From CAIYZT01 sp031385445 (GTDB taxonomy: Bacteria > Pseudomonadota > Alphaproteobacteria > Rhodobacterales > Rhodobacteraceae), in assembly GCA_031385445.1 (NCBI GenBank), contig JANNBM010000051.1, positions 1 to 64,000 of the forward strand: a DNA stretch of 64,000 nucleotides, given 5' to 3'. The first letter of the stretch is position 1. Every line of letters starts with the position of its first letter. Under the pieces are notes generated by a model. That model worked only from the letters and a program-made list of their open reading frames with translations. It had not been told where the DNA came from and did not search any database. Position numbers and translations under genes: made by a program. This document shows, piece after piece, positions 8,545 to 17,108 of this stretch.

Positions 8545-8609
8545 GACGAATCCCTAGAAGGTTGAAGGTGGTCCCCGGTCCAGAACAAAGCCCGGTGTCC
8601 CCTGTGTGC

Positions 8610-8653
8610 TGTCATTCTAACTTTACATTATTGGCTGTCAAATAAAATAGACA
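8610..8653. promoter_or_regulatory. paired PpsR/CrtJ operators upstream of bchC
   Basis: There are two TGT-N12-ACA palindromes: 8610-8627 (TGTCATTCTAACTTTACA) and 8636-8653 (TGTCAAATAAAATAGACA), eight bases apart. This is the consensus and tandem spacing of PpsR/CrtJ, the aerobic repressor of photosynthesis genes. The AT-rich stretch between them and bchC is the expected promoter region. Confidence 0.88.
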
Positions 8654-8676
8654 CTTTGCGAGAAATCAATTGAAAT

Positions 8677-9798
8677 TCAGCTGCGAACCGCTGTGATCGC
8701 CGAGGTTATGAAGGGCCGAAAGCCTGAATGAATACAGATGTTTGTATAGCCTGCCGCAGTCAAAAGCCCCTTGATTTCCTGGGGGGATCTGGTGCGACCA
8801 GTTTGCATCGCCAAAGTGTAAATTGCGAAATACACATCGGTGAAACGGTTCGGTTTCCGGCCGCCTGACATCGGCTCTGCAATGATCAGGCGCCCGCCCT
8901 TGGGCAAAGCCGCGTAGACCGAGCGCAAGAGCTGCGCCACGGTCGAATCGTCATGGTCGTAAAGCACGCGAACAAGGCTGATCGCATCGGCGCCCTGGGG
9001 CAGGGGCTGATCGCGAAAGCTGCCCGTATGCAGCGCTACCCGGTTTGATAATCCTGCCGCGGTCAAGCGCTGCCCCGCGCCCAAAAGCACTTGCGGCAGG
9101 TCGAAAAGTTCAAGCCGCAAACCCGGATAGGCTTTGCCAACCGCCGCAACAAACGCCCCGGTCCCGCCGCCGACATCCATCAATCGGCTGATGCCAGACA
9201 GATCGACCATGCGCAGGACATCTTCGGCAACAAGCACCTGACTCTCGGCCATCAGATCGGAATAGGTCGCGGTCACTGCCGGATCAACCGCCCCCGCCGC
9301 ACCAAAGACATAGGGCCAAAACCGCGCCAGTTCGGTATCCTTGCCGCCCCGCACCAGTGCGACCGGATCGGCAAGATCGGTGTAAAGGGCCCGGTGATGC
9401 AGAATCATCTGCGGCAAGCCGGGCACGCCCAGCAAAGACGCGCCGCGCAGGGACAGACCAAAGCGGCCGTCGCGGTGCCGTTTGAGCAGGCCAAGACCTG
9501 CCCCGGCTTGCAACAGCACCTCAAGGCGTTGCGCAGGAACCGCGCAGGACCTGCCAAGCTGCGAGGGCGTTTGCGGCCCGTCTTGCAAAAGTGAAAAGAT
9601 CCGCAATTCCACCAGCGCCATCAGCACCTGCGCATTCACAAATCCCGCAACGATATCAAAAAGCGCCTCGCCTTGGGCACGGGCGATGCGGCGCAAGAAA
9701 GGGATCCGCGCCGCCCAAGCCTGAAATTTCCGTGATGCCGCCAACCGCAAAAGCCATCCACGGCGCGGAACTTGGGGCAGGGTGTCGATCGTCGTCAC
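8677..9798 (-). CDS. crtF: demethylspheroidene O-methyltransferase
   Basis: CrtF uses S-adenosylmethionine to methylate the C1 hydroxyl of demethylspheroidene (or hydroxyneurosporene), the last step to spheroidene. The product is about 373 residues: an N-terminal winged-helix/dimerisation region (residues 40-150) and a class I methyltransferase fold with the SAM motif LMDVGGGTGAFV, then ELFDLP. Start choice: the GTG at 9798 follows the crtE stop almost directly; an ATG at 9837 would overlap crtE by 38 bases and add a basic segment. It is the second gene of the crtE-crtF operon. Confidence 0.94.
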   Translation of the reverse strand: MTTIDTLPQVPRRGWLLRLAASRKFQAWAARIPFLRRIARAQGEALFDIVAGFVNAQVLMALVELRIFSLLQDGPQTPSQLGRSCAVPAQRLEVLLQAGAGLGLLKRHRDGRFGLSLRGASLLGVPGLPQMILHHRALYTDLADPVALVRGGKDTELARFWPYVFGAAGAVDPAVTATYSDLMAESQVLVAEDVLRMVDLSGISRLMDVGGGTGAFVAAVGKAYPGLRLELFDLPQVLLGAGQRLTAAGLSNRVALHTGSFRDQPLPQGADAISLVRVLYDHDDSTVAQLLRSVYAALPKGGRLIIAEPMSGGRKPNRFTDVYFAIYTLAMQTGRTRSPQEIKGLLTAAGYTNICIHSGFRPFITSAITAVRS

Positions 9799-9799
9799 C

Positions 9800-10684
9800 T
9801 TAGCCCCGGGCTTGCGCTTGACTGCGCGCGGGGGCAACGGGCGTCATCCGTTCGGCATAACGGCGCACCATATCGGCCAGCATGGCTTCGCCCTTACAGG
9901 AGGGAATCGATGCAATCGCGCCGCCAAGAATGTCTTGCAACCGACGGATCGCGCCCTGCACACCCAGCGCGGCAACAGCGTTCGGGCGGCCATGCGCCAT
10001 GTCCTGACCCGCGGGTTTGCCCAAAGTCTCGGCATCATAAAGCGCGTCACGCAGATCGTCGGCCACTTGAAACGCCTCACCTATTCGCGCGCCCAACTCC
10101 TCCCAAGGCTCTGCATCCTGCCCCGCAGCCAAGGCCCCCATCTGGGTTGCCGCAATGAACAAGGCCCCGGTCTTGGCGCGATGATAGGCGGATAAATTGA
10201 TCTTTGATTCGCTTTCCCAGCCTTGCCCCGCGCAAATGCCATCCGGCATCCCCGTGCGACGCGACAAGACCCGGATCAGCTGCAGCGCCCGGTCCGCATC
10301 CTTGCCCGCCGCCTCGGCAAGGACATCAAATGCAAGCACGATCAGGCTGTCACCCGTCAAAACGGCCAGCGGCTCGGAAAACGCACGGTGCACCGTCGGC
10401 TTTCCGCGGCGCTGATCGGCATCGTCAAAACACGGCAGATCATCATGCACCAAGCTGGCGCAATGGATCAACTCAAGCGCGACCGCCGCGGCATCTGCAA
10501 GCCCCGGGCGATCATCGCCGCAGGCCATCGCAACGCTGAGCAAGATCGTGGGCCTGATCCGCGCCCCACCCGGAGTGATCGCATATTGCAGCGCCTGCGC
10601 CAACTTCGCCGGGGCCTCTGCCCCGCCCATGGCACGCCGAAGAACCTGCGAGCTCGCCAGATCAAGCCGTTCGTTTATCGACAT
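9800..10684 (-). CDS. crtE: geranylgeranyl diphosphate synthase
   Basis: CrtE extends farnesyl diphosphate to geranylgeranyl diphosphate, the precursor of phytoene and of the phytyl tail. It is a 294-residue trans-prenyltransferase with the first Asp-rich motif (HDDLPCFDDAD) and a second aspartate motif in FQVADDLRD; GGARIRP marks the diphosphate-binding site. The gene is divergent from crtD, with two PpsR boxes in the 118-base gap, so both operons are probably repressed together under oxygen. Confidence 0.96.
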   Translation of the reverse strand: MSINERLDLASSQVLRRAMGGAEAPAKLAQALQYAITPGGARIRPTILLSVAMACGDDRPGLADAAAVALELIHCASLVHDDLPCFDDADQRRGKPTVHRAFSEPLAVLTGDSLIVLAFDVLAEAAGKDADRALQLIRVLSRRTGMPDGICAGQGWESESKINLSAYHRAKTGALFIAATQMGALAAGQDAEPWEELGARIGEAFQVADDLRDALYDAETLGKPAGQDMAHGRPNAVAALGVQGAIRRLQDILGGAIASIPSCKGEAMLADMVRRYAERMTPVAPARSQAQARG

Positions 10685-10732
10685 TCAAGCCCCCCGAAAG
10701 CACCGGGAGAACCCGGTTGGCCAAATCCTCAG

Positions 10733-10774
10733 TGTCACGAATAATTGACACTATACTGTAAATCATACTGGACA
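10733..10774. promoter_or_regulatory. paired PpsR/CrtJ operators between crtE and crtD
   Basis: TGT-N12-ACA boxes lie at 10733-10750 (TGTCACGAATAATTGACA) and 10757-10774 (TGTAAATCATACTGGACA), six bases apart in the divergent promoter region. The first box contains a TTGACA that could be a -35 element. Confidence 0.88.
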
Positions 10775-10802
10775 CTTTTATCGCACGAGTCAACAATCAC
10801 GC

Positions 10803-12362
10803 ATGGCATCAAACCAACAACAGATCATGGTGATTGGGGCCGGCATGGGCGGGCTTTGTGCGGCGATCCGGTTGGCGGTGGCCGGGATGCGTGTGACGGT
10901 GGTTGAAACCCAAAGCTATCCCGGTGGCAAAATGCGAACCATGCCCTCCGATGCCGGAGCGATTGATGCCGGTCCAACCGTGCTGACCCTGCGTGCTGTT
11001 TTCGACGAGGTTTTTGCGCTGGCAGGTGAGCGGCTTGACGATCACATCACCCTGATCGCGCAACCTTTGCTTGCGCGGCACTGGTGGCCCGATGGCAGCC
11101 GGCTGGATTTGTTTGCCGATCCGGACCAAAACCGCGAAGCGATCAACCGGTTTGCCGGACCTGTCGCTGCGGCGGAATTTGCCAAATTTGATGCGGAGGC
11201 GTCACGGCTTTATTCCGCGTTTGATGCCCCGATGATGCAGGCCAGACGCCCCGAATTGGGCAAAATAGCCTTGAATGCGCTGGTAGAGCCCGCACTCTGG
11301 CCCGTACTGCGCCCCGGCCGCTGCCTTTCGCAGTATCTGGCGCATCGTTTTACAGACCCACGATTGCGCCAGTTGTTTGGCCGCTATGCCACCTATGTGG
11401 GCGGCGCGCCCCATCTGTCGCCGGCCGTGCTGGCGCTGATCTGGCATGCCGAAGCACGGGGTGTTTGGGCGGTGCAAGGCGGGATGCATCTTTTGGCGCA
11501 GGCGCTTGCGGCGCTGGCAACCCGGCTTGGCGTCACCTTGCGTTTTGGCATTTCAGCCCGCAAGATCCTGCGAAAGGCGGGCCGGGTCAGCGCGGTCGTG
11601 TTGTCCGATGGGCAAGCTGCCCCTTGCGATGCGGTGGTGTTCAACGGCGATCCTGCGGCGCTTTTGGCCGGTCTTTTGGGCAACGGCGAGCAGTTTTGCC
11701 TGCCGCAAGCTGCGGTCCACCCCCGCAGCCTTTCGGCATGGGTCTGGTCTTTTGCCGCAAAACCGGCACCATTCGAGCTTGTCCATCACAATGTTTTCTT
11801 CGGCTCGGACCCGGCCCTCGAATTTGGCCCACTGCAGCAGGGCCGGATGCCGGAAGACCCCACGCTTTATGTTTGCGCCCAAGATCGCGCGGGCGCGGCA
11901 TTTGTGCCGGGCCGCGCTGAACGTTTTGAAATCATCATGAACGCCCCCGCAAAATCAACCCAATCCATACACGAGATCAGCGAATGCCGTGCCAAGACAT
12001 TTCCGACACTGGCCAGATTTGGCCTGACGTTCGATCCTGCGCCAGCGGATCAGGCCCTGACGACGCCGCAGGGATTTTCGGCGCTGTTTCCGGGGTCGCA
12101 AGGCGCGATTTACGGCCGCAGTCCGCAGGGAATGATGGCCAGCTTTCAGCGTCCGGGCAGCCGGACACAGATGCAAGGGCTGTATCTGGCGGGGGGCGGC
12201 GCGCATCCGGGGGCGGGAGTGCCGATGGCGGCCTTGTCCGGCAAGCATGCGGCCGAGGCGATCTTGAACGACCTGACTTCGGCACCGACGTGGCCCCAAA
12301 CGGCTATGCGTGGTGGTATGTCGATGGTGTCTCGGCTGACGGGACGCGCGCTGTTTCGGTGA
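10803..12362 (+). CDS. crtD: methoxyneurosporene/1-hydroxyneurosporene dehydrogenase
   Basis: CrtD introduces the 3,4 double bond into hydroxy- or methoxyneurosporene. The 519-residue protein has an N-terminal FAD-binding motif VIGAGMGGLCAAIRL, the PGGKMRT segment of phytoene-desaturase relatives, and a C-terminal GLYLAGGGAHPGAGVPMAALSGKHAAE motif typical of CRTI-type enzymes. It starts the rightward crtDC operon and overlaps crtC. Confidence 0.95.
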   Translation: MASNQQQIMVIGAGMGGLCAAIRLAVAGMRVTVVETQSYPGGKMRTMPSDAGAIDAGPTVLTLRAVFDEVFALAGERLDDHITLIAQPLLARHWWPDGSRLDLFADPDQNREAINRFAGPVAAAEFAKFDAEASRLYSAFDAPMMQARRPELGKIALNALVEPALWPVLRPGRCLSQYLAHRFTDPRLRQLFGRYATYVGGAPHLSPAVLALIWHAEARGVWAVQGGMHLLAQALAALATRLGVTLRFGISARKILRKAGRVSAVVLSDGQAAPCDAVVFNGDPAALLAGLLGNGEQFCLPQAAVHPRSLSAWVWSFAAKPAPFELVHHNVFFGSDPALEFGPLQQGRMPEDPTLYVCAQDRAGAAFVPGRAERFEIIMNAPAKSTQSIHEISECRAKTFPTLARFGLTFDPAPADQALTTPQGFSALFPGSQGAIYGRSPQGMMASFQRPGSRTQMQGLYLAGGGAHPGAGVPMAALSGKHAAEAILNDLTSAPTWPQTAMRGGMSMVSRLTGRALFR

Positions 12363-13195
12363 TCGGTTTTATCGGATCGGTGTTTTCGCCGTGGTATGCG
12401 TGGTCAGGGCGGCGCGATCCGGCAAATCATTGCTGCATCAACGTCGTGACCTATGGTCCGGGCGGACGCTTTGCCATGACCGACCGCGGACGCAGCGCCC
12501 TGCATCAAAGCCGGGACGCCTTGCAGGTCGGCCCCAGCAGGATGTCGTGGCAAAACGGATCTTTGGTCATTGATATCAATGAAATATCGGCCTTGCCGCT
12601 GATCAGCCGTGTGCAGGGTCAGATCCGTTTGACGCCCTCTGCCATCACCGAAGTCGAAGCGATGTTGACGCCCGACGCCCGCCATATCTGGCGGCCTTTT
12701 GCCCCATCCGCCCGGATCGAAGTTGACCTGTCGCAGGGCCATCGATGGACCGGACATGGCTATTTTGACGCAAATTTTGGCACGGACGCGCTGGAGGCGG
12801 ATTTCAAACGCTGGACCTGGGGCAGGTTTCCCCGCGCATATGGCGGCACCACCTGCTTTTATGATGGTATCCGCGCGGATGGAACCTCGCTTGCGCTTGG
12901 GTTGGACATCGCGGCCAATGGGGCCGCGCGTGTGATCGACCCGCCGCCACTTGCCCGGCTTGGCCGCACAGCTTGGGCGATCAAGCGCGAGACGCGGTGC
13001 GATGCAGGGGCGGCGCCGCGCCAGACCATGGCCTTGTTGGATGCGCCGTTTTACAGCCGCTCACTTGTGCAAACCACCATTCAGGGCGAGGTTGTCACCG
13101 GCGTGCACGAGGCGCTTGACCTTGCCCGTTTCCGATCGCCGATTGTCAAAACCATGCTGGCGGTTCGGGTGCCAAGGCGCGCAAACTGGCCCTAG
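12290..13195 (+). CDS. crtC: hydroxyneurosporene synthase (carotenoid 1,2-hydratase)
   Basis: CrtC adds water to the psi end of neurosporene, giving 1-hydroxyneurosporene. The recognisable protein begins at GTDVAPNGYAWWYVDG and includes IGFIGSVFSPWYAWSGRRDP, YGPGGRFAMTDRGR and WGRFPRAYGGTTCFYDG. No ATG suits the family N-terminus, so the GTG at 12290 is chosen (301 residues, 73-base overlap with crtD). The frame stays open back to an ATG at 11984, but that part is a shadow of crtD. The stop codon shares the tetranucleotide CTAG with that of the convergent tspO. Confidence 0.9.
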   Translation: MAPNGYAWWYVDGVSADGTRAVSVIGFIGSVFSPWYAWSGRRDPANHCCINVVTYGPGGRFAMTDRGRSALHQSRDALQVGPSRMSWQNGSLVIDINEISALPLISRVQGQIRLTPSAITEVEAMLTPDARHIWRPFAPSARIEVDLSQGHRWTGHGYFDANFGTDALEADFKRWTWGRFPRAYGGTTCFYDGIRADGTSLALGLDIAANGAARVIDPPPLARLGRTAWAIKRETRCDAGAAPRQTMALLDAPFYSRSLVQTTIQGEVVTGVHEALDLARFRSPIVKTMLAVRVPRRANWP

Positions 13196-13650
13196 GGTTG
13201 GGCGGGATTCAGCCGCATGATGCTAAAGTTTAACGCGCCGGCAATGCTGACCCAGATCAGGTAGGGCACAAAGATCAGGCCCGCGACCACATCACTTGCG
13301 AAAAAGCTGACCGTGGTTGCCGCAACCGCGAGCCAAAGGCAGACCATGACGCCGAGGGCGCTGCGCACGCGGTGCAACCCGAAAAACACCGGCGTCCAAA
13401 GCGTGTTCAGCGCAATTTGAACGGCCCAGAATGCCATGGCCTGCCCGGCGTCCTGCCCACCCGACACCCGCATCGCAGCATAGGCGATCAGCAGATACAG
13501 CGTGGTCCAGACCACTGGAAACACCCAACGTGGCGGCGTCCAGCGGGGTTTTTGCAAGCTTTCATACCACTCGCCCGGCTGAATCATTGCACCCGTCGCC
13601 GCGGCCGCACTGCAGGCGGCAACATACGTCAAAAACAGGCCCCATTCCAT
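13192..13650 (-). CDS. tspO: tryptophan-rich sensory protein TspO/CrtK
   Basis: TspO is an outer-membrane tetrapyrrole-binding protein of the peripheral benzodiazepine receptor family that modulates photosynthesis gene expression in Rhodobacter. The 152 residues show five hydrophobic segments and the family motifs WYESLQKPRWTPPRWVFPVVWTTLY and NTLWTPVFFGLHR. It lies 35 bases after crtB on the same strand, as in other Rhodobacter-type clusters where it was first called crtK. Confidence 0.95.
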   Translation of the reverse strand: MEWGLFLTYVAACSAAAATGAMIQPGEWYESLQKPRWTPPRWVFPVVWTTLYLLIAYAAMRVSGGQDAGQAMAFWAVQIALNTLWTPVFFGLHRVRSALGVMVCLWLAVAATTVSFFASDVVAGLIFVPYLIWVSIAGALNFSIMRLNPAQP

Positions 13651-13685
13651 CGCACATGCTCCACCTGTGTTGCGTGAACGCTATC

Positions 13686-14711
13686 TCAGGCGCGCGCGCG
13701 ATCCAAGGGGCGGGCGAGGCGGTCTTTGGATTCCAATTGGGAAAGCGCCTCAAAGAGCGCATCCGAGCGGCTGAACCGCGTGGTTTTGGCGGATGCAGCC
13801 GCAACCAGATAGGCCACCGCCGGATTGGGGGCGGCGTGCAAAATGGCCGAAGACGGCACGACACAAGAGGCGGCACTGCGTGCCACCGACAAGCCAAGCC
13901 AGCCAAGTTTCTGCCGCGAGGTTGTGCGGGCGCGTTGGGTGACGCTGTCAAAACCCAGCCGGGCAACGGCAGATCCGATCCCTGCATAGACATGGCGGGC
14001 GGCATAAATGCCGGGCCGACACCCAAGGGGCAGCGCGGAAATCCCCGCCTCGGAGCGGCGATACAGCACGTCGGCCTCGTCCAGCAGGCGCTGCGTCAGG
14101 CGGCGCAAACCTGGGCTTGGCATAGGGTTTGACATCAAGGTGGCAGGTGAAATTCCGGCCTCCTCCAGCCATTGCAGCGGCAGATAAAGCCGCCCCGCCT
14201 GCGCATCTTCGCCAATATCGCGGGCGATATTGGTCAGTTGCATCGCCAGCCCCAAATCGCAGGCCCGCGCCAAGGCATCGGCATCGCGCACCCGCATCAA
14301 GACGCACATCATCGCCCCAACCGAACTTGCCACTCGGGCGCAATAGCTGAGCAGGTCAGCAAAGCTGTGGTATTGGCGGCCAAACGCATCCCAAGCCAGC
14401 CCCTCCAGAAGGGCCTCGGGCAGCACGCGCGGCATCTCGAATTCTTCAACCACCGCCGCAAAGGCGCGGTCGGCGGCGGAATTGCGCGGCCGGCCTGCGT
14501 AAACAAGATCCAACCTGTCGCGCAGGCTGAGCACGGCGGGGGCCTTGTCATCACTGTCGTCCACCGCATCATCGGCCAAACGGCAAAAGGCATAAAGCGC
14601 CAGCGCCGGATCACGCACCCGCGTGGGCAACAAACGCGAGGCGGCATGAAACGACAAAGACCCGGTACGGATCGCGGCGCGGCAATGGTCAAGATCGGCA
14701 GGTGCAATCAT
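13686..14711 (-). CDS. crtB: phytoene synthase
   Basis: CrtB joins two geranylgeranyl diphosphates head to head into phytoene, the first committed carotenoid step. The 341-residue product has the squalene/phytoene synthase Asp-rich motifs FCRLADDAVDD and LTNIARDIGEDAQAGRLYLP. The start ATG at 14711 overlaps the crtI stop as ATGA. The C-terminal 40 residues (Ser/Ala-rich, SKTTRF region) are less conserved. Confidence 0.96.
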   Translation of the reverse strand: MIAPADLDHCRAAIRTGSLSFHAASRLLPTRVRDPALALYAFCRLADDAVDDSDDKAPAVLSLRDRLDLVYAGRPRNSAADRAFAAVVEEFEMPRVLPEALLEGLAWDAFGRQYHSFADLLSYCARVASSVGAMMCVLMRVRDADALARACDLGLAMQLTNIARDIGEDAQAGRLYLPLQWLEEAGISPATLMSNPMPSPGLRRLTQRLLDEADVLYRRSEAGISALPLGCRPGIYAARHVYAGIGSAVARLGFDSVTQRARTTSRQKLGWLGLSVARSAASCVVPSSAILHAAPNPAVAYLVAAASAKTTRFSRSDALFEALSQLESKDRLARPLDRARA

Positions 14712-16270
14712 TCGGCGGCCATCCGTAAAGCTGATTTTCGGGGTGCATCGGGGACCAGTTTGGCCAAGACTTCAGCGCTGGCAATGACCCCCGGCAAGCC
14801 TGCGCCGGGATGGGTCCCTGCACCGACAAGATAAAGCCCCTTGGCCTCTTCAGACACGTTGTGCGGCCGAAACCACGCGGATTGCAGGATGCGCGGCTCG
14901 ATCGAAAAGCCGCTGCCATAGGGCGAAAGATAGCGCGTTTCAAAGCTGTTGGGCGTGAACACCAACTGTTCACACAGATGCGCGCCAAGGCCGGGCAACA
15001 GCCGCTCTTCCAGCATCGCCTGCATCTTTTGGCGGTAAGGTTCCGCCTCCGCCGCCCAATCGGTCTTGCCTATGCCAAGATGCGGCACCGGGGAAAGGGC
15101 ATAAAAGGTGTCATCCCCCAGCGGCGCGGCTGTCGGATCGGTGACCGACGGGCGATGCACATAAAGGCTCATATCGTCCGCCAGTTTGCCCCGGATAAAG
15201 ATATCGCGGATGTGTTCGTTGTAGCGCGGGCCGACAAGGATGGTGTGGTGACCGACCTCCGGCCATTTAAGGCGTGTGCCCTTGGTGCCGAAATACCAGA
15301 CAAACAGCCCCATCGACCACCGCTTGGCCGCCAATTTGCCGGGCGTCCAGCGTTTGCGGCGATGATTGCGCAGCAGCCGGTCATAGGTGTGGCCCGCATC
15401 AGCGTTTGATACCACGACATCGGCAGCAATCTGAGTGCCATCCACCAGCCGCACACCCGTGGCGCGGCCCCGCTCGATCAGGATTTCGTCGACTTCAGCA
15501 TTCAGCTGCAGATGCCCGCCTTGGGATGCAACCACCCCCGCCATGGCCAAAGCAATCGCGCCCACGCCGCCCATCGCGTAGTGAACGCCGAATTCCTTTT
15601 CCAGGTGGCTGACCAGAATATACATCGAGGTGACGTGAAACGGATCGCCGCCGATGAACAGCGGGTGGAAGGACAGGGCAAAGCGCAGCCGCTCATCCTT
15701 GACGCGCGATGCGGCATGGGCATAGACGGATTTGTCAGCGCGCAGTTTGGCAAAGGTGGGTAACACCTTCAGCAGATCGGCAAAGCGGTGCATGGACCGC
15801 CGCCCCAAATCTTCAAATCCGAACCAATAGCGGCGCTCGGAATCCTTCAGGAAACGGTCGTATCCCGGCAAATCCTTTGGGGAAAGCCTTGCCACCTCAG
15901 CCCGCATGGCATCGGTCGACTGGCGGGCGGTAAATGTGGATCCGTCTTGCCATTTGATCTCGTAAAACGGGTCAAGCGCGCGCAGATCGACATCGCGGTC
16001 AAATTCGCGCCCGCAAGCCGACCACAGGTCGCGCAAGCCCTGCGGCACCGTCACAATCGTCGGGCCAAGGTCAAAGCGGTGGCCGCCTTGGGTGATCGAG
16101 CTGCCCCGGCCGCCCGGCAGGTCCAGTCGGTCAATCACCGTGACGCGGTAGCCTTTTGCGCCCAGCCGCATCGCCGCAGCAAGGCCGCCAAGGCCCGCCC
16201 CGATAACGATTGCGCTGGCCCCTGTGGCTGGTAGCATCGGGCTGTGGCGCGGATCAGATTCTGTCAACAT
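14708..16270 (-). CDS. crtI: phytoene desaturase (neurosporene-forming)
   Basis: CrtI desaturates phytoene; in Rhodobacter three desaturations give neurosporene for the spheroidene branch. The 520-residue flavoprotein has the FAD motif IVIGAGLGGLAAAMRLGAKGY, the segment LPGGRGSSITQGGHRFDLGPT and the C-terminal signature LYLVGAGTHPGAGLPGVIASAEVLAKL. It is first in the crtI-crtB-tspO operon and divergent from crtA, with two PpsR boxes between them. The number of desaturation steps cannot be read from sequence. Confidence 0.96.
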   Translation of the reverse strand: MLTESDPRHSPMLPATGASAIVIGAGLGGLAAAMRLGAKGYRVTVIDRLDLPGGRGSSITQGGHRFDLGPTIVTVPQGLRDLWSACGREFDRDVDLRALDPFYEIKWQDGSTFTARQSTDAMRAEVARLSPKDLPGYDRFLKDSERRYWFGFEDLGRRSMHRFADLLKVLPTFAKLRADKSVYAHAASRVKDERLRFALSFHPLFIGGDPFHVTSMYILVSHLEKEFGVHYAMGGVGAIALAMAGVVASQGGHLQLNAEVDEILIERGRATGVRLVDGTQIAADVVVSNADAGHTYDRLLRNHRRKRWTPGKLAAKRWSMGLFVWYFGTKGTRLKWPEVGHHTILVGPRYNEHIRDIFIRGKLADDMSLYVHRPSVTDPTAAPLGDDTFYALSPVPHLGIGKTDWAAEAEPYRQKMQAMLEERLLPGLGAHLCEQLVFTPNSFETRYLSPYGSGFSIEPRILQSAWFRPHNVSEEAKGLYLVGAGTHPGAGLPGVIASAEVLAKLVPDAPRKSALRMAAE

Positions 16271-16285
16271 GAAAGCACGATATAC

Positions 16286-16303
16286 TGTCTAGTGTAATTT
16301 ACA
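16286..16303. promoter_or_regulatory. PpsR/CrtJ operator, crtI-proximal
   Basis: The sequence TGTCTAGTGTAATTTACA fits TGT-N12-ACA. It lies 16 bases upstream of the crtI start, so a bound repressor would sit over the crtI promoter or leader. Confidence 0.85.
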
Positions 16304-16360
16304 ATACTTGCATTTTCATTCCGTTTATTATCCATTTGGGTTTGCAGGCGCTGCAAAAAC

Positions 16361-16378
16361 TGTCAAACTAGCCTGACA
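16361..16378. promoter_or_regulatory. PpsR/CrtJ operator, crtA-proximal
   Basis: The sequence TGTCAAACTAGCCTGACA fits TGT-N12-ACA and lies about 20 bases upstream of the apparent crtA start. The two boxes of this region are 57 bases apart, unlike the tight pairs at bchC and crtE/crtD. Confidence 0.85.
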
Positions 16379-16397
16379 CTTTTCGACGAGGTCCGCC

Positions 16398-17108
16398 ATC
16401 AACACCGTAAGCCTGACCCTGTTTCGTTTTGCCTCCTTGCCCACCCGCCTGTGGGTTCTGGGGCAAATGGTGGCCGCGCGCGTGTCGTTTATGCGGATGC
16501 CCGAGGTTGGCTTTTGGAAACTGTGCGGATCGGGCACGGGCGAAGGGTTCACGCCAAAGCCCAATGCAGCAGTCTGGGCTATTCTCGCCACATGGCCAGA
16601 CCCGGAAACCGCGCGAAGGGCCATGGCATCCGCCCCGGTCTATCGCCGCTGGCGGGCGCATGCCGTCGAAAGCTGGACCGTCGTGCTGGAAACCACCTCC
16701 GCGCGCGGCAAATGGTCGGGCAAGTCGCCCTTTAGCCCCAGTCCCGTTGCGGCGCCAAGCGCAGGCCCGATTGTGGCGCTGACCCGCGCGAGCATGCGCG
16801 CCTCGACCTTTCTGCGGTTCTGGCGGCGGGTGCCCGATATTTCCCGCGCGATCGGGCAAGACCCCAATGTGCTGTTCAAAATCGGCATCGGCGAGGTGCC
16901 TTTGCTGCGTCAGATCACCTTTTCCATCTGGCCTGATGCCGAAAGCATGGCAGCCTTTGCGCGCGGCGACGGCCCGCATGGCCGCGCCATTCAGGCGGTG
17001 CGGGCCGAGGGCTGGTTTGCCGAAGAGCTTTACGCGCGCTTTCAGATATTGGACCATTGGGGAACCTGGAACGGGCAGAACCCGCTTGTCACACAGAGCG
17101 CCGCATGA
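16398..17108 (+). CDS. crtA: spheroidene monooxygenase (apparent ATC start)
   Basis: CrtA oxidises spheroidene to the ketocarotenoid spheroidenone in the presence of oxygen. The protein has about 236 residues with RLWVLGQM near the N-terminus, MPEVGFWKLCGSGTGEGF, and the C-terminal LYARFQILDHWGTWNGQNP. The family N-terminus (V-S-L-x-x-F-R-F-x-S-L) is encoded in frame from 16398, but no ATG, GTG or TTG precedes it after the stop at 16374-16376. The codon at the Met position is ATC, seven bases after ACGAGG. The first conventional start, TTG at 16437, would remove that motif. Its stop overlaps the bchI start (ATGA). Confidence 0.9.
   Translation: MNTVSLTLFRFASLPTRLWVLGQMVAARVSFMRMPEVGFWKLCGSGTGEGFTPKPNAAVWAILATWPDPETARRAMASAPVYRRWRAHAVESWTVVLETTSARGKWSGKSPFSPSPVAAPSAGPIVALTRASMRASTFLRFWRRVPDISRAIGQDPNVLFKIGIGEVPLLRQITFSIWPDAESMAAFARGDGPHGRAIQAVRAEGWFAEELYARFQILDHWGTWNGQNPLVTQSAA

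Noticed and set aside
11984..12289. Longer crtC start at the ATG 11984
   Set aside because: The extra 102 residues overlap crtD in another frame, are low in complexity and are absent from the CrtC family; the start near 12290 fits.
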